Assembly: GCA_030765235.1 (NCBI GenBank)
Contig: JAVCCW010000008.1
Coordinates: 1 to 53,252, forward strand
DNA from: Candidatus Gorgyraea atricola
Lineage (GTDB): Bacteria; Omnitrophota; Gorgyraeia; Gorgyraeales; Gorgyraeaceae
Length of the DNA stretch: 53,252 nucleotides
Reading direction: 5' to 3'
In this document: positions 7,213 to 15,267 of the stretch, one piece after another
How the letters are laid out: every line of letters starts with the position of its first letter
How positions within the stretch are numbered: position 1 is the first letter of the stretch
Notes under the pieces: generated by a model
What the model saw: the letters and a program-made list of their open reading frames with translations, nothing else
Told to the model about the DNA's origin: nothing
Database searches by the model: none
Position numbers and translations under genes: made by a program

Positions 7213-7770
7213 TTAGTTGATTATTGCTTTTGGGTTTACCCTATTTCTTCCCACAAGAGACGTTCTTAGTTTTATAGGATATGACTCCTCGTGCTTGGCC
7301 TCTATCTCTATGGCCAAACGCTGTTCAGTAGGATTTCCATCAACATCTCTTGCAACAACCTCTTCAATGAACTTTAGACTTTCAATATCTGTCAAGAATG
7401 CCTTTGCTGGCGCGCCATCATCTATATCATAGTCATACAGGACTTCTTTTGTATTATCATTGTAGTAGATCCTGGCTGTCCTTTTCTTCCCGCCATAGAG
7501 CACATCAAACTTTACATCTTTTCCACTCATGCTGACTATTGGATCATTGTCACTGCGCAGTACCCTCTGGACCATATATTCAAGGCCACTGCCTAATTTA
7601 GACATGGACATCAATACATTTTTGTCCACGTCTCTCTGGATGATGCCGATGTATTTTCCATAGAGCGACGCAGTCGCTACTATAAACCCCAGCAACAGCA
7701 CTGAGAGTATCAGCTCTATTAACATGAAACCTTTTGTTTTTAATGGAGATGGAGTCGCTTTGTGTGACAT
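7213..7770 (-). CDS. Pseudopilin (PulJ/GspJ-like)
   Basis: A long leader ending KTKG precedes FMLIELILSVLLLGFIVATA, a type III signal with Glu at +5. The remaining 150 residues have the GspJ/PilW-like feel of a minor pseudopilin, with strands such as KDVKFDVLYGGKKRTARIYY. It lies two bases downstream of the PKD pseudopilin gene. No strong ribosome site is visible, which fits translational coupling. Confidence 0.75.
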   Translation of the reverse strand: MSHKATPSPLKTKGFMLIELILSVLLLGFIVATASLYGKYIGIIQRDVDKNVLMSMSKLGSGLEYMVQRVLRSDNDPIVSMSGKDVKFDVLYGGKKRTARIYYNDNTKEVLYDYDIDDGAPAKAFLTDIESLKFIEEVVARDVDGNPTEQRLAIEIEAKHEESYPIKLRTSLVGRNRVNPKAIIN

Positions 7771-7772
7771 TA

Positions 7773-9914
7773 TTAGTTAGTTTGTATCTTTATCTTCTTA
7801 AAGTGGACGCTTCCTCCAAGGTACCATGTCCAGTCGTTAGCGTCGTAGCCTGGGGCGTCAGGGTTCCAGTCGTGCCAGTCTCCGGGGCCTTTGTCATGAT
7901 CCCTGTCTGGCTGACCTCCATAACGGAAGGTGATAGTGTTGCTGCCTTTTTTTAGGTCATAAGAACCATGAGATACCCATACTTCCTTTGGACCATTAGA
8001 GCCGTTATATTTATCCGAGATTATAGAACCAGTAATGCCATTATTTACTTGCAGACAATATTTTTCTCCGATCTGCGCTTCGCCTGTGTATTGAGCAAGG
8101 ATCAATAACTCATAGGTATCTTCTCTGGGGACATCAATGGCGATTGGTAGTCTTTCTTTGTACTTATCATTTACCCATGTTGATACACCAAATTCTTTAG
8201 TTATTGGCCCGGATTCAATAACCTCTATGTCAACACTTGCTGTGTCTATCTCCCCATCATCGTCAGTTACTTTGAGCTCGGCGGTATATGCTCCTTCAGA
8301 GTTATAGATGTGGCTGGTGGTTGAGCCAGTGGCATTTTCTCCATCACCAAATGTCCATTTATAAGAGGCAATGCTTCCTGAGGATCCTGAGCCGTCAAAG
8401 GCTACTGTTAAAGGTTCTGGTCCAGATGTAGGGGTAGCGATAATGTCAGCTTCAAGTGATTCTCCTGAAGCAGGAGAGACTGTTATAGTGACACTTTTTT
8501 TGCCTGTTTTGCCATCTTTGTCAGTGACTGTAAGACTGACAGGGTACTCAGCCTGGCTTGTTCCGCAGGTAAAGCTGCGTGTATCTTGTGCCTTGCTACT
8601 TGTTCTAGTATGTCCAAAATCCCAGAAATAAGAGAGATTGCTTTTATTTGCATCATCAGGGTCGTAGGATCCAGAGGCGTCAAAGGCTACTTCTAAAGGT
8701 GTTTCTCCAGAAGTAGGGATGGCGCTGATGACAGCTACAGGTGATTCTAATGTAGGAGGAGTACCAGCATAGACTGTTATAGTGACACTTGCTGTGTTCT
8801 TTTTACCATCTTTATCAGTGACTTCAAGACTGACAGGGTAATTACTAACAGTCTGGTTTGTTCCACAGGTAAAGCTGCGTGTATCTTGTACACTGGTAGT
8901 TGTTCTCCCATGTCCAAAATCCCAGAAATAAGAGAGATTGCTTTTATTTGCATCATCAGGGTCGTAGGATCCAGAGGCGTCAAAGGCTACTTCTAAAGGT
9001 TCTGGTCCAGATGTAGGGGTGGCGATAATAACAGCTACAGGTGGCTCTAATGAAGGAGGGGCTTCAGTGACACTGATTTCAATAGTTTCTGTATCTGTCG
9101 CGCCCTCATCATCAGTGACTGTGAGACTGGCAGTATATGTTCCTTTAGAGTTATAGACATAGGTTACAGTTATGCCCCTAGCTGTATCGCCAGTTCCAAA
9201 TTTCCAAAAATAGTCGATAATCTCTCCATCAAGGTCTTCAGAACCAGCTCCGCTAAAAGTTACTGTTAAAGGCGCGTCTCCGGAAGTGCGGTTGGCACTA
9301 ATATTAGCTATAGGTGCTTTATTAAGAGGCGGTGGAGGCACAACTGGCAGATCCTTGCCTTTTTCCCACCAGAAATCCTGTATCTCTAATTTAAGCTGGT
9401 TATTTGTGGTTATGGGTATTGCAGCGACTTTTATCTCATCCTGTTCCCCGTCCTTAACATTCCACGAGACATTTATGTCTTGCCTGTAGGCCTTGTAGAA
9501 GTTTGTATCTTCTTTGACTTCGTAAGAGATCTCTACGCTCTCAGGAGTTTCAGTAGGGACAAGTTCTTTTTCCTGGATCTCTCCCATGAGCGCAAATGGA
9601 TGGATGGAGCTGGCAGGGTCAAAGTTTTCCCATTCCTTTAGTCCGTAACCTTCTGAAGTATCTACTCCGCTGCCGTAATCTTTTTCTCCAGGCGCATGTT
9701 TATATAGCATCTTAAATGGATTAGCAAAATCCACGCTTTCCCCGAATTCTATCACATCCCTTGCCAGGTTCGTGGCAGTATAAAAGTAGGAACTTGTAAC
9801 CATTCTCTCGTCAAGCACTGCGAATAGCTTTAAGGACGCAGCTATCCCAAAGCTCAGAATGAGCATTGCTACGATTATTTCAATTAAGGTAAGGCCTTTA
9901 TTATGTCTACTCAT
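7773..9914 (-). CDS. Minor pseudopilin (PilV/GspI-like) with four PKD domains and a C-terminal beta domain
   Basis: The start at 9914 is chosen because MSRHNKG leads directly into LTLIEIIVAMLILSFGIAAS with Glu at +5; a longer frame would run into tRNA-Thr. The pilin head (about 1-190) is followed by four PKD (immunoglobulin-like) domains at about 200-285, 290-385, 388-480 and 485-570, each opening with a P-x-A-x-I strand and carrying a W-x-F-G core. PKD 2 and 3 share a 90-base identical stretch. The last 140 residues contain Trp- and Asp-rich loops (DWHDWNPDAPGYDANDW) like carbohydrate-binding or calcium-binding beta domains. At 713 residues it is about five times a normal pseudopilin, so it probably sits at a pilus tip as an adhesin or substrate binder. 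Confidence 0.85.
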   Translation of the reverse strand: MSRHNKGLTLIEIIVAMLILSFGIAASLKLFAVLDERMVTSSYFYTATNLARDVIEFGESVDFANPFKMLYKHAPGEKDYGSGVDTSEGYGLKEWENFDPASSIHPFALMGEIQEKELVPTETPESVEISYEVKEDTNFYKAYRQDINVSWNVKDGEQDEIKVAAIPITTNNQLKLEIQDFWWEKGKDLPVVPPPPLNKAPIANISANRTSGDAPLTVTFSGAGSEDLDGEIIDYFWKFGTGDTARGITVTYVYNSKGTYTASLTVTDDEGATDTETIEISVTEAPPSLEPPVAVIIATPTSGPEPLEVAFDASGSYDPDDANKSNLSYFWDFGHGRTTTSVQDTRSFTCGTNQTVSNYPVSLEVTDKDGKKNTASVTITVYAGTPPTLESPVAVISAIPTSGETPLEVAFDASGSYDPDDANKSNLSYFWDFGHTRTSSKAQDTRSFTCGTSQAEYPVSLTVTDKDGKTGKKSVTITVSPASGESLEADIIATPTSGPEPLTVAFDGSGSSGSIASYKWTFGDGENATGSTTSHIYNSEGAYTAELKVTDDDGEIDTASVDIEVIESGPITKEFGVSTWVNDKYKERLPIAIDVPREDTYELLILAQYTGEAQIGEKYCLQVNNGITGSIISDKYNGSNGPKEVWVSHGSYDLKKGSNTITFRYGGQPDRDHDKGPGDWHDWNPDAPGYDANDWTWYLGGSVHFKKIKIQTN
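8611..8700 (-). repeat. 90-bp direct repeat in PKD-coding sequence, copy 1
   Basis: Identical over all 90 bases to 8911-9000, exactly 300 bases away (100 codons, one PKD unit). It encodes the core of the third PKD domain. Flanking sequence differs, indicating recent duplication or gene conversion. Confidence 0.95.
8911..9000 (-). repeat. 90-bp direct repeat in PKD-coding sequence, copy 2
   Basis: Partner of the repeat at 8611-8700; encodes the core of the second PKD domain, residues about 305-334. Confidence 0.95.
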
Positions 9915-9999
9915 AGGCAATATTAAGGGAAAATCCCCTATACTATAAGTATACCATATATATTTGAGATATTCTAATATGAAAATGTGAAAAATTTGC

Positions 10000-10028
10000 T
10001 TTATATTTTGAGAGAAAGCCTCTATAAT
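10000..10028 (+). promoter_or_regulatory. Probable promoter of tRNA-Thr
   Basis: TATAAT at 10023-10028 ends 14 bases before the tRNA. TTTATA lies 17 bases upstream as a weak -35. Confidence 0.45.
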
Positions 10029-10042
10029 AAAGAGAATAATAC

Positions 10043-10116
10043 GCCGATGTAGCTCAGTTGGTAGAGCAGGGCTTTCGTAAAGCTCAGGTCGGAGGTTCAA
10101 ATCCTCTCATCGGCTC
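10043..10116 (+). tRNA. tRNA-Thr (anticodon CGU)
   Basis: Acceptor strands GCCGATG and CATCGGC pair fully. The D arm is AGCTCAGTTGGTAGAGCA, the anticodon loop TTCGTAA gives CGU (reads ACG), and the T arm GGAGGTTCAAATCCTCT is standard. The discriminator is T and CCA is not encoded (CCG follows). A REP-like block starts right after. Confidence 0.95.
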
Positions 10117-10118
10117 CG

Positions 10119-10330
10119 TCCTACACTCACATGTGGTGAATCTTCGAAGCATGTTTCGGACGGTAAACCACCTTTAGTCTCCGAAGCATGCTTCGGAGAC
10201 TAGCAGCACATGAGCGTAGGAGACCTACGCTCAAATATAGCGATTCTTCGTAGCATGCTTCGGGTGGTAAACCACCCATAACATGCTACGAAGAATCGCT
10301 ATATGTGAGTGGCGGGTGGCAAGCCATCAA
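10119..10330. repeat. REP-like palindromic repeat block after tRNA-Thr
   Basis: Two large hairpins lie side by side. The first pairs CCTACACTCACATG with CATGAGCGTAGG around inner CGAAGCATGCTTCG units. The second has a perfect 23-bp stem starting ATATAGCGATTCTTCG, with an inner GGGTGG/CCACCC hairpin. Its second half matches the block at 3897-4003. It contains no gene. Confidence 0.9.
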
Positions 10331-10335
10331 TCTAA

Positions 10336-11568
10336 ATGACCCGACTACGCGATCTTCTAAAAGATAAAGATTTTTCACTTCTCTGGGTTTCGCAGATCAT
10401 CTCTAATTTTGGGGATAGGCTTAATCAGATGGCATTGATAGGTCTTGTGTATGCCCGTACGCCAGGGTCTACGATAGAGCTTGCCAAACTCCTTTCCTTT
10501 ACAATCATCCCTGTTTTTATTATAGGACCAATAGCTGGCATATATGTAGATAGATGGAATAGAAAGCGCACTATGATATTCTGTGATCTATTAAGGGGGA
10601 TATTGGTGCTTTTCATCCCTTTTGTTATTATGCATTCTAAAAGTATGCTGCCTGTTTATATGATGGTATTTATTGTGTTTTCTGCGACTCGGTTTTTTCT
10701 GCCATCAAAGTTTTCCATAATACCTGATATTGTGCATAAGGATAAACTCTTGCTGGCAAATTCTCTGACATCCACTACCATGATGATCGCCACTATAGTA
10801 GGATTTGGGTTTGGCGGCATAATAGTGGGACTGGTGGGCGCAAAGGGCGGGTTTTATGTGGATTCAGTTACATATTTTGTTTCTGCAGTAATGATCTCTT
10901 TTGTTGTAATGAGGTTTAGGGGCGCGGCAAAGGGCTCAGGACCAAGGGAGAAACTCAGGAAACTTATAAAAAAGACAGTGCTGGACGATATAAAGGAAGG
11001 GATTTTATACATCAAAGGCCATAAGGATATAAGGATGGTGGTGAATACCATGTTTTTGCTTATGGCAGGTGTGGGCTCTATCTATATTATCATAATAGTC
11101 TTTGTGCAGGAGGTGTTGCGTTCTTCAACAGAACATCTGGGGCTTCTTGCCATGTGTTTGGGCGCAGGGTTATTTCTGGGATCTATAGTGTATGGGAAGT
11201 TTGGGACGAGGTTTTGTAAAAGAAGGGTAATAAATCTTGGACTGTGTTTCACTGGTCTTATTATAGTTCTCTTTTCTGTAGGACTTATGTTCTGGCCGTC
11301 TTTTTTAGTAGCAGGTATTCTCTCAGCGATTCTTGGAATGTTTGCTTCACCGATCGTGGTCTCGGCAAATACCTTGCTTCATGAGGTGATGAAGGACGAT
11401 ATGAGGGGCAGGATCTTCAGCTCGCTCGATGTAATAATGCATGTAGGATTTTTGGTATTTATGCTTTTGACTTCAATGATCGCGGAATGGGTGGACAAAG
11501 GATTGATACTTGCAGGGGTAGGAATAATATTTTCTTTTATTGGATTAGTGAAGCTCATTAAAAAATAA
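10336..11568 (+). CDS. Major facilitator superfamily transporter (MFS_3 type)
   Basis: A 410-residue integral membrane protein with about twelve hydrophobic segments. The loop after segment 2 carries GPIAGIYVDRWNRKRTMI, the MFS signature (G-x-x-x-D-R-x-x-R-R), and the N-terminus DFSLLWVSQIISNFGDRLNQMA is typical of the EntS/MdtV-like drug or siderophore exporters. Substrate cannot be read from sequence. No ribosome site is visible between the REP block and the ATG. It ends two bases before the convergent small cysteine-rich gene. Confidence 0.85.
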   Translation: MTRLRDLLKDKDFSLLWVSQIISNFGDRLNQMALIGLVYARTPGSTIELAKLLSFTIIPVFIIGPIAGIYVDRWNRKRTMIFCDLLRGILVLFIPFVIMHSKSMLPVYMMVFIVFSATRFFLPSKFSIIPDIVHKDKLLLANSLTSTTMMIATIVGFGFGGIIVGLVGAKGGFYVDSVTYFVSAVMISFVVMRFRGAAKGSGPREKLRKLIKKTVLDDIKEGILYIKGHKDIRMVVNTMFLLMAGVGSIYIIIIVFVQEVLRSSTEHLGLLAMCLGAGLFLGSIVYGKFGTRFCKRRVINLGLCFTGLIIVLFSVGLMFWPSFLVAGILSAILGMFASPIVVSANTLLHEVMKDDMRGRIFSSLDVIMHVGFLVFMLLTSMIAEWVDKGLILAGVGIIFSFIGLVKLIKK

Positions 11569-11570
11569 AT

Positions 11571-11744
11571 CTATTTTTGTTTCTTTTTTTGTTTCTCTTT
11601 CCAGTTCTTTTGACATTCGGTGTAGTAGTTACAGATATTGCAGCAGATGTTTTCCTCATGGCGTTCGCCTCTATACCACTTGGTTTCGCAGGTCCAGTAG
11701 ACCTGGCAGTCAGTACAGCAATGTCCAAAATCTCCTTTACCCAT
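11571..11744 (-). CDS. Small cysteine-rich protein with two CC-x2-C-x5-C units
   Basis: A 57-residue frame read from the sequence: GAGGTGATATAAC precedes its ATG, giving a good ribosome site. The protein has eight cysteines in two matching units, CCTDCQVYWTC (residues 9-19) and CCNICNYYTEC (34-44), joined by a charged linker, and ends with a lysine/glutamine tail. The pattern suggests a zinc- or Fe-S-binding knuckle pair. It has no signal peptide. It faces the MFS gene tail to tail and is divergent from rnfC. I do not know a named family, and the function is unknown. Confidence 0.75.
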   Translation of the reverse strand: MGKGDFGHCCTDCQVYWTCETKWYRGERHEENICCNICNYYTECQKNWKEKQKKKQK

Positions 11745-11787
11745 GTTATATCACCTCTTAACTCAAGTATGCCTTAATGTAAAAGAG

Positions 11788-11816
11788 TTGTCAAGGACCC
11801 CACTTTTTTGTATAAT
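11788..11816 (+). promoter_or_regulatory. Promoter of the rnf operon
   Basis: TTGTCA, 17 bases, TATAAT. The -10 ends ten bases before the rnfC ATG, and no Shine-Dalgarno sequence lies between, so the message should start about three to five bases before the start codon. Confidence 0.8.
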
Positions 11817-11826
11817 AATATAAGTC

Positions 11827-13107
11827 ATGCCAAAAATGAACTTTATCCACCCTACAGAGTTTAAAGAATCAACGCGTCATAAGAAGATAGAGGCAGCTCC
11901 TTTACCTAAGAAGGTAGTTATCCTTTTATCTCAGCATACGGGCGCGCCTTCAGAGCCTCTAGTAAAGGTAGGAGATCTTGTTCAAGCAGGCACGCTCATT
12001 GGCCGTTCAAAAGGTTTTATCTCTAGTAATCTTCATTCGAGTATTTCTGGGAAGGTAGTTGCTGTTGATAATAGAGCAGGCATTTCTATAGAATCTGATG
12101 GCCAGGATAAAAAAGAGTTTTCTGAGATGCGCAGAGATGTCTCTAGTCTATCCATCAAAGAGATCATAGATATAGTTAAAGAAGCGGGAATTGTGGGTCT
12201 TGGCGGGGCTGCGTTTCCAACTCATGTAAAGCTTAGTCCGCCTCCTGGAAAAAAGATAGACACCTTGATCATAAATGGCGCTGAGTGCGAGCCGTTTTTA
12301 AGCTGTGATCATCGCATGATGCTCGAGAGGCCCAAAGAGATACTCTTGGGGATCGGGCTAATCGCAAAGGTCCTGGGCGTAAAGGATGTTATAGTGGGGA
12401 TTGAAGAGAATAAGATGGATGCGATAGAGGCGCTTGGGTCAGCTTTATTTAGCGATAAGGGACAAGGGACAAGGGACAAGGTAAGGGTAGTGAAGCTAAA
12501 GACGCGGTATCCGCAGGGAGGAGAGAAGCAGCTTATTAAGGTGCTTCTTAATCGCGAAGTGCCTTCGGGTGGTTTGCCTCTTGATATAGGATGTGTGGTC
12601 AGCAATGTGCAGACAGTGTTCAGTATTTACGAGGCAGTATATTTTGGAAAGCCATTATACGAAAGGGTTGTTACAGTTGCTGGAAGCTTCTTAAAAGAAC
12701 CAAAGAATATTTTAGTAAGGATCGGTACACCTATAAAGGATCTGTTGGAATTCTGCGGGTTTAATGAAACAGTCGATGTCTATAAGATAGTCATGGGCGG
12801 GCCCATGACAGGAGTTGCGCAATATAGCCTGGATGTACCTATAATAAAGGGTACGTCAGGGATTTTGGTTTTGGGTAAAGAGTTTGAAGCTGGTGCAGAG
12901 CTTGACTGTATAAGATGCGGGCGCTGCATTGACGGGTGTCCAGCTGGTCTTATGCCATGCATGATCGGAATAGGAGTACAGAACAATAGATTTGATATAG
13001 CAAGTTCGTATGAACCTAAGGATTGCATAGAATGCGGCGCATGCGGTTATGTGTGCCCGTCAAAGATACCACTTGTACAGCTCATAAAACTGGCGAAAAA
13101 GAGATGA
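11827..13107 (+). CDS. rnfC: Rnf complex subunit C (NADH-binding, Fe-S)
   Basis: First gene of a complete rnf operon. RnfC is the peripheral subunit that exchanges electrons with NAD. Present are the N-terminal barrel-sandwich segment (GDLVQAGTLIGRSKGFISS), the nucleotide/FMN region GLGGAAFPTHVKL and LIINGAECEPFLSCDHR, a YPQGGEKQLI motif, and two 4Fe-4S clusters near the C-terminus (CIRCGRCIDGCPAG and CIECGACGYVCPSK). At 426 residues it is the short form without the long alanine-rich tail of some proteobacteria. Residues near 211-219 (DKGQGTRDK) come from a GGGACAA tandem repeat inside the gene. The promoter lies so close that the transcript is probably leaderless. Confidence 0.95.
   Translation: MPKMNFIHPTEFKESTRHKKIEAAPLPKKVVILLSQHTGAPSEPLVKVGDLVQAGTLIGRSKGFISSNLHSSISGKVVAVDNRAGISIESDGQDKKEFSEMRRDVSSLSIKEIIDIVKEAGIVGLGGAAFPTHVKLSPPPGKKIDTLIINGAECEPFLSCDHRMMLERPKEILLGIGLIAKVLGVKDVIVGIEENKMDAIEALGSALFSDKGQGTRDKVRVVKLKTRYPQGGEKQLIKVLLNREVPSGGLPLDIGCVVSNVQTVFSIYEAVYFGKPLYERVVTVAGSFLKEPKNILVRIGTPIKDLLEFCGFNETVDVYKIVMGGPMTGVAQYSLDVPIIKGTSGILVLGKEFEAGAELDCIRCGRCIDGCPAGLMPCMIGIGVQNNRFDIASSYEPKDCIECGACGYVCPSKIPLVQLIKLAKKR
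12457..12484 (+). repeat. GGGACAA tandem repeat inside rnfC
   Basis: Three successive seven-base units, AAGGGAC AAGGGAC AAGGGAC, read in frame as part of a surface-loop region. The same sequence type occurs inside korA near 49356-49380. Confidence 0.8.
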
Positions 13108-13147
13108 AGTAATAGTAGGCCAGGTTTAAACCTGGCCTACTATTACT
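13108..13147. repeat. TTTAAA-centred palindrome, copy 1
   Basis: Perfect palindrome with 20-base arms centred on GGTTTAAACC. The core GTAGGCCAGG is shared with other copies; the outer AGTAATA is specific to this site. It lies between rnfC and rnfG. Confidence 0.95.
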
Positions 13148-13168
13148 CATAAAAATAGCAAAGGAAAG

Positions 13169-13762
13169 ATGAAGAGTGTTTTGAGATTTGTGATAGTTTT
13201 GTTCCTGGTGAATCTTGTGGCAGCGTCTATTTTGGCAGGGGTGTATAGGCTTACAAAGCCAAGGATAGAGGCTCAGGAGGCATTGGTCAGAGAAAAGGCC
13301 CTAAAAGAAGTCATGCCTGAGTCAGTAGGCGATAGAATCGAAGCTGTTAGTGAAGAATACTGGAAGGTCTATAAAGGTTCAAGCAGCAAAGCGAGAGGGT
13401 ATATATTTATTGCCAGGAAATACGGCTATTCAAGTGTTATTGAGACAATGGTGGGCATGAAAAGAGATGGCACCATAACAGGCGTAGCTATATTAAATCA
13501 TAACGAGACACCTGGTCTGGGCGCAAAGATAGTAGAGATAGTATCTGATAAAACTATTACTAAAGCTATCAAAGGTATTTTTTCAAAAGAAAAAGCGCCT
13601 GAAAAAGAATTATCACCTTATTTTACAGAGCAGTTTAAAGAGCGCAGCGTAAAATCAATAGATGTTTCAAACATTGACGCTATTACAGGCGCGACCATAT
13701 CCAGCAAGGCTGTGGTGGATTCAATAAAGTCAAAGGGATCGGAGATATTAAATGCCAGATAA
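13169..13762 (+). CDS. rnfG: Rnf complex subunit G (covalent FMN)
   Basis: One N-terminal membrane helix (about residues 5-28) is followed by an outward-facing FMN-binding domain. The flavinylation motif TGATIS lies at 173-178, with Thr176 expected to carry FMN; ApbE, which attaches it, is not in the window. HNETPGLGAKI is also typical of RnfG. It follows rnfC after a palindrome and overlaps rnfD by 11 bases. Here rnfG precedes rnfD, whereas in clostridial clusters the usual order is C-D-G-E-A-B. Confidence 0.93.
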   Translation: MKSVLRFVIVLFLVNLVAASILAGVYRLTKPRIEAQEALVREKALKEVMPESVGDRIEAVSEEYWKVYKGSSSKARGYIFIARKYGYSSVIETMVGMKRDGTITGVAILNHNETPGLGAKIVEIVSDKTITKAIKGIFSKEKAPEKELSPYFTEQFKERSVKSIDVSNIDAITGATISSKAVVDSIKSKGSEILNAR

Positions 13763-14678
13763 GAATCTTACAGTATCGTCATCTCCGCATATTCAGTCGA
13801 AACAGACCACGCAGAAGATAATGTATATTGTGACACTGTCGCTTTTACCAGCTGGTATTGCAGGCATATACATATTTGGCATGTGTAGTCTGAAAGTAAT
13901 GCTTCTTTCTATGCTCTCGTGTGTTATTAGCGAAGCCATATTTTTGAAATTTAGGAAAAAAGACCTAAAGGCTGTTTTAGACGGCAGCGCTTTATTAACA
14001 GGACTGCTTCTGGCATATAATCTTCCGCCAGAGACTCCGTTCTGGATACCTATAATAGGAGGCATAGTCAGTATTGTCATAGGAAAGCAGATATTTGGCG
14101 GGCTCGGGCATAATATTTTTAATCCTGCTCTTGTAGGCAGGGTGTTTTTACAGATCTCCTGGCCAGTTTACATGACTACATGGAAGAATCCTAGATGGCT
14201 AGTGGATGCTGTCTCAACTGCTACGCCGCTTGCCAAGGAGGGCGCGCGTTCATTTAGTTACATGGATCTTTTCCTGGGAAATCAGGGTGGCTGTATCGGA
14301 GAGGTATGTATATTGGCGCTACTTATAGGCGCGGCAATTTTACTTTTTACAAATATTATCTCTTTTCATGTGCCCGGAAGTTACATAGGCACTGTTTTGG
14401 TGCTGAGTTTGATCTTTAGAGAAAATTTTATGTTTCATTTGTTGGCGGGCGGGTTGGTTTTAGGCGCATTCTTTATGGCAACAGATTATGTGACATGCCC
14501 TCTTACGAAAAAAGGTAAGATAATTTTTGGAATCGGGTGCGGGGTGCTGACTGTTTTAATCAGGCTCAAAGGCGGTTATCCAGAGGGTGTTTCATACGCA
14601 ATACTTTTCATGAACGCCGTGGTGCCAATAATAGATAGATATACAAAGACGAGAAAGTATGGATTTGTAAAAAAATGA
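13752..14678 (+). CDS. rnfD: Rnf complex subunit D (covalent FMN)
   Basis: A polytopic membrane subunit of 308 residues related to NqrB. The FMN motif STATP lies near 153-157 (VDAVSTATPLA), with the third residue position Thr expected to be flavinylated. Further family marks are NIFNPALVGRVFLQISWP and FFMATDYVTCPLTKKG near the C-terminus. It forms part of the ion path. Overlaps at both ends (11 bases with rnfG, four with rnfE) show tight coupling. Confidence 0.95.
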   Translation: MPDKNLTVSSSPHIQSKQTTQKIMYIVTLSLLPAGIAGIYIFGMCSLKVMLLSMLSCVISEAIFLKFRKKDLKAVLDGSALLTGLLLAYNLPPETPFWIPIIGGIVSIVIGKQIFGGLGHNIFNPALVGRVFLQISWPVYMTTWKNPRWLVDAVSTATPLAKEGARSFSYMDLFLGNQGGCIGEVCILALLIGAAILLFTNIISFHVPGSYIGTVLVLSLIFRENFMFHLLAGGLVLGAFFMATDYVTCPLTKKGKIIFGIGCGVLTVLIRLKGGYPEGVSYAILFMNAVVPIIDRYTKTRKYGFVKK

Positions 14679-15265
14679 AAAAACTATTTCAGGAATTCTC
14701 AAAAGGTATTTTTATAGAAAATCCGACATTCAGACTCGCTCTGGGACTGTGCCCCACACTTGCTGTATCAACAAGTGTAGCAAATGGTTTTGGCATGGGT
14801 GTGGCAGCGACATTTGTATTGTTGGGATCAAACATAATCGTCGCCAGCATTAGAAATTTTATCCCCGCTAAGATAAGGATCCCTTGTTTCATTGTTATAA
14901 TAGCGACATTCGTGACCATAGTCGAGCTTACAATGAAGGCATATTTTCCAGCGCTCTCAAAATCACTTGGGATATTTGTGCCTCTTATAGTCGTAAACTG
15001 CGTTGTCCTGGGCAGGGCAGAGGCATTTGCTTCAAGGCACGGCGTTTTGAAGTCGATCTTAGACGGCCTGGGCATGGGCGCTGGTTTTACATTGGCGCTT
15101 GTGCTTATATCAGCGATAAGAGAGGCATTGGGCAATGGTACTGTGCTGGGCCTTACGATTGTAAAAGGATTTGATCCAGCGCTTTTATTTATACTCGCGC
15201 CAGGCGCGCTTTTGGTTATAGGGATCTTAATAGGTATTGTGAATTACGCATCAGAGAAGAGGTAG
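14675..15265 (+). CDS. rnfE: Rnf complex subunit E
   Basis: A 196-residue membrane protein of the RnfE/NqrD family with six predicted helices. LFQEFSKGIFIENPTFRLALGLCPTLAVS at the N-terminus and NCVVLGRAEAFASRHGV are family signatures; the conserved cysteines in LGLCP and NCVVLG match those that hold a membrane 2Fe-2S cluster between RnfA and RnfE. It sits between rnfD and rnfA. Confidence 0.95.
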   Translation: MKKLFQEFSKGIFIENPTFRLALGLCPTLAVSTSVANGFGMGVAATFVLLGSNIIVASIRNFIPAKIRIPCFIVIIATFVTIVELTMKAYFPALSKSLGIFVPLIVVNCVVLGRAEAFASRHGVLKSILDGLGMGAGFTLALVLISAIREALGNGTVLGLTIVKGFDPALLFILAPGALLVIGILIGIVNYASEKR

Positions 15266-15267
15266 GC

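Noticed and set aside
9915-10100. N-terminal extension of the PKD pseudopilin gene
   Set aside because: It would cover tRNA-Thr on the opposite strand, and the prepilin leader begins naturally at 9914.
11577-11777. Plus-strand hydrophobic frame after the MFS gene
   Set aside because: It is antisense to the cysteine-rich gene, which has a ribosome site and a regular cysteine pattern.
12457-12484. CRISPR or minisatellite array in rnfC
   Set aside because: Only three seven-base units without spacers, read in frame in a conserved gene. No CRISPR-like array was seen anywhere in the window.
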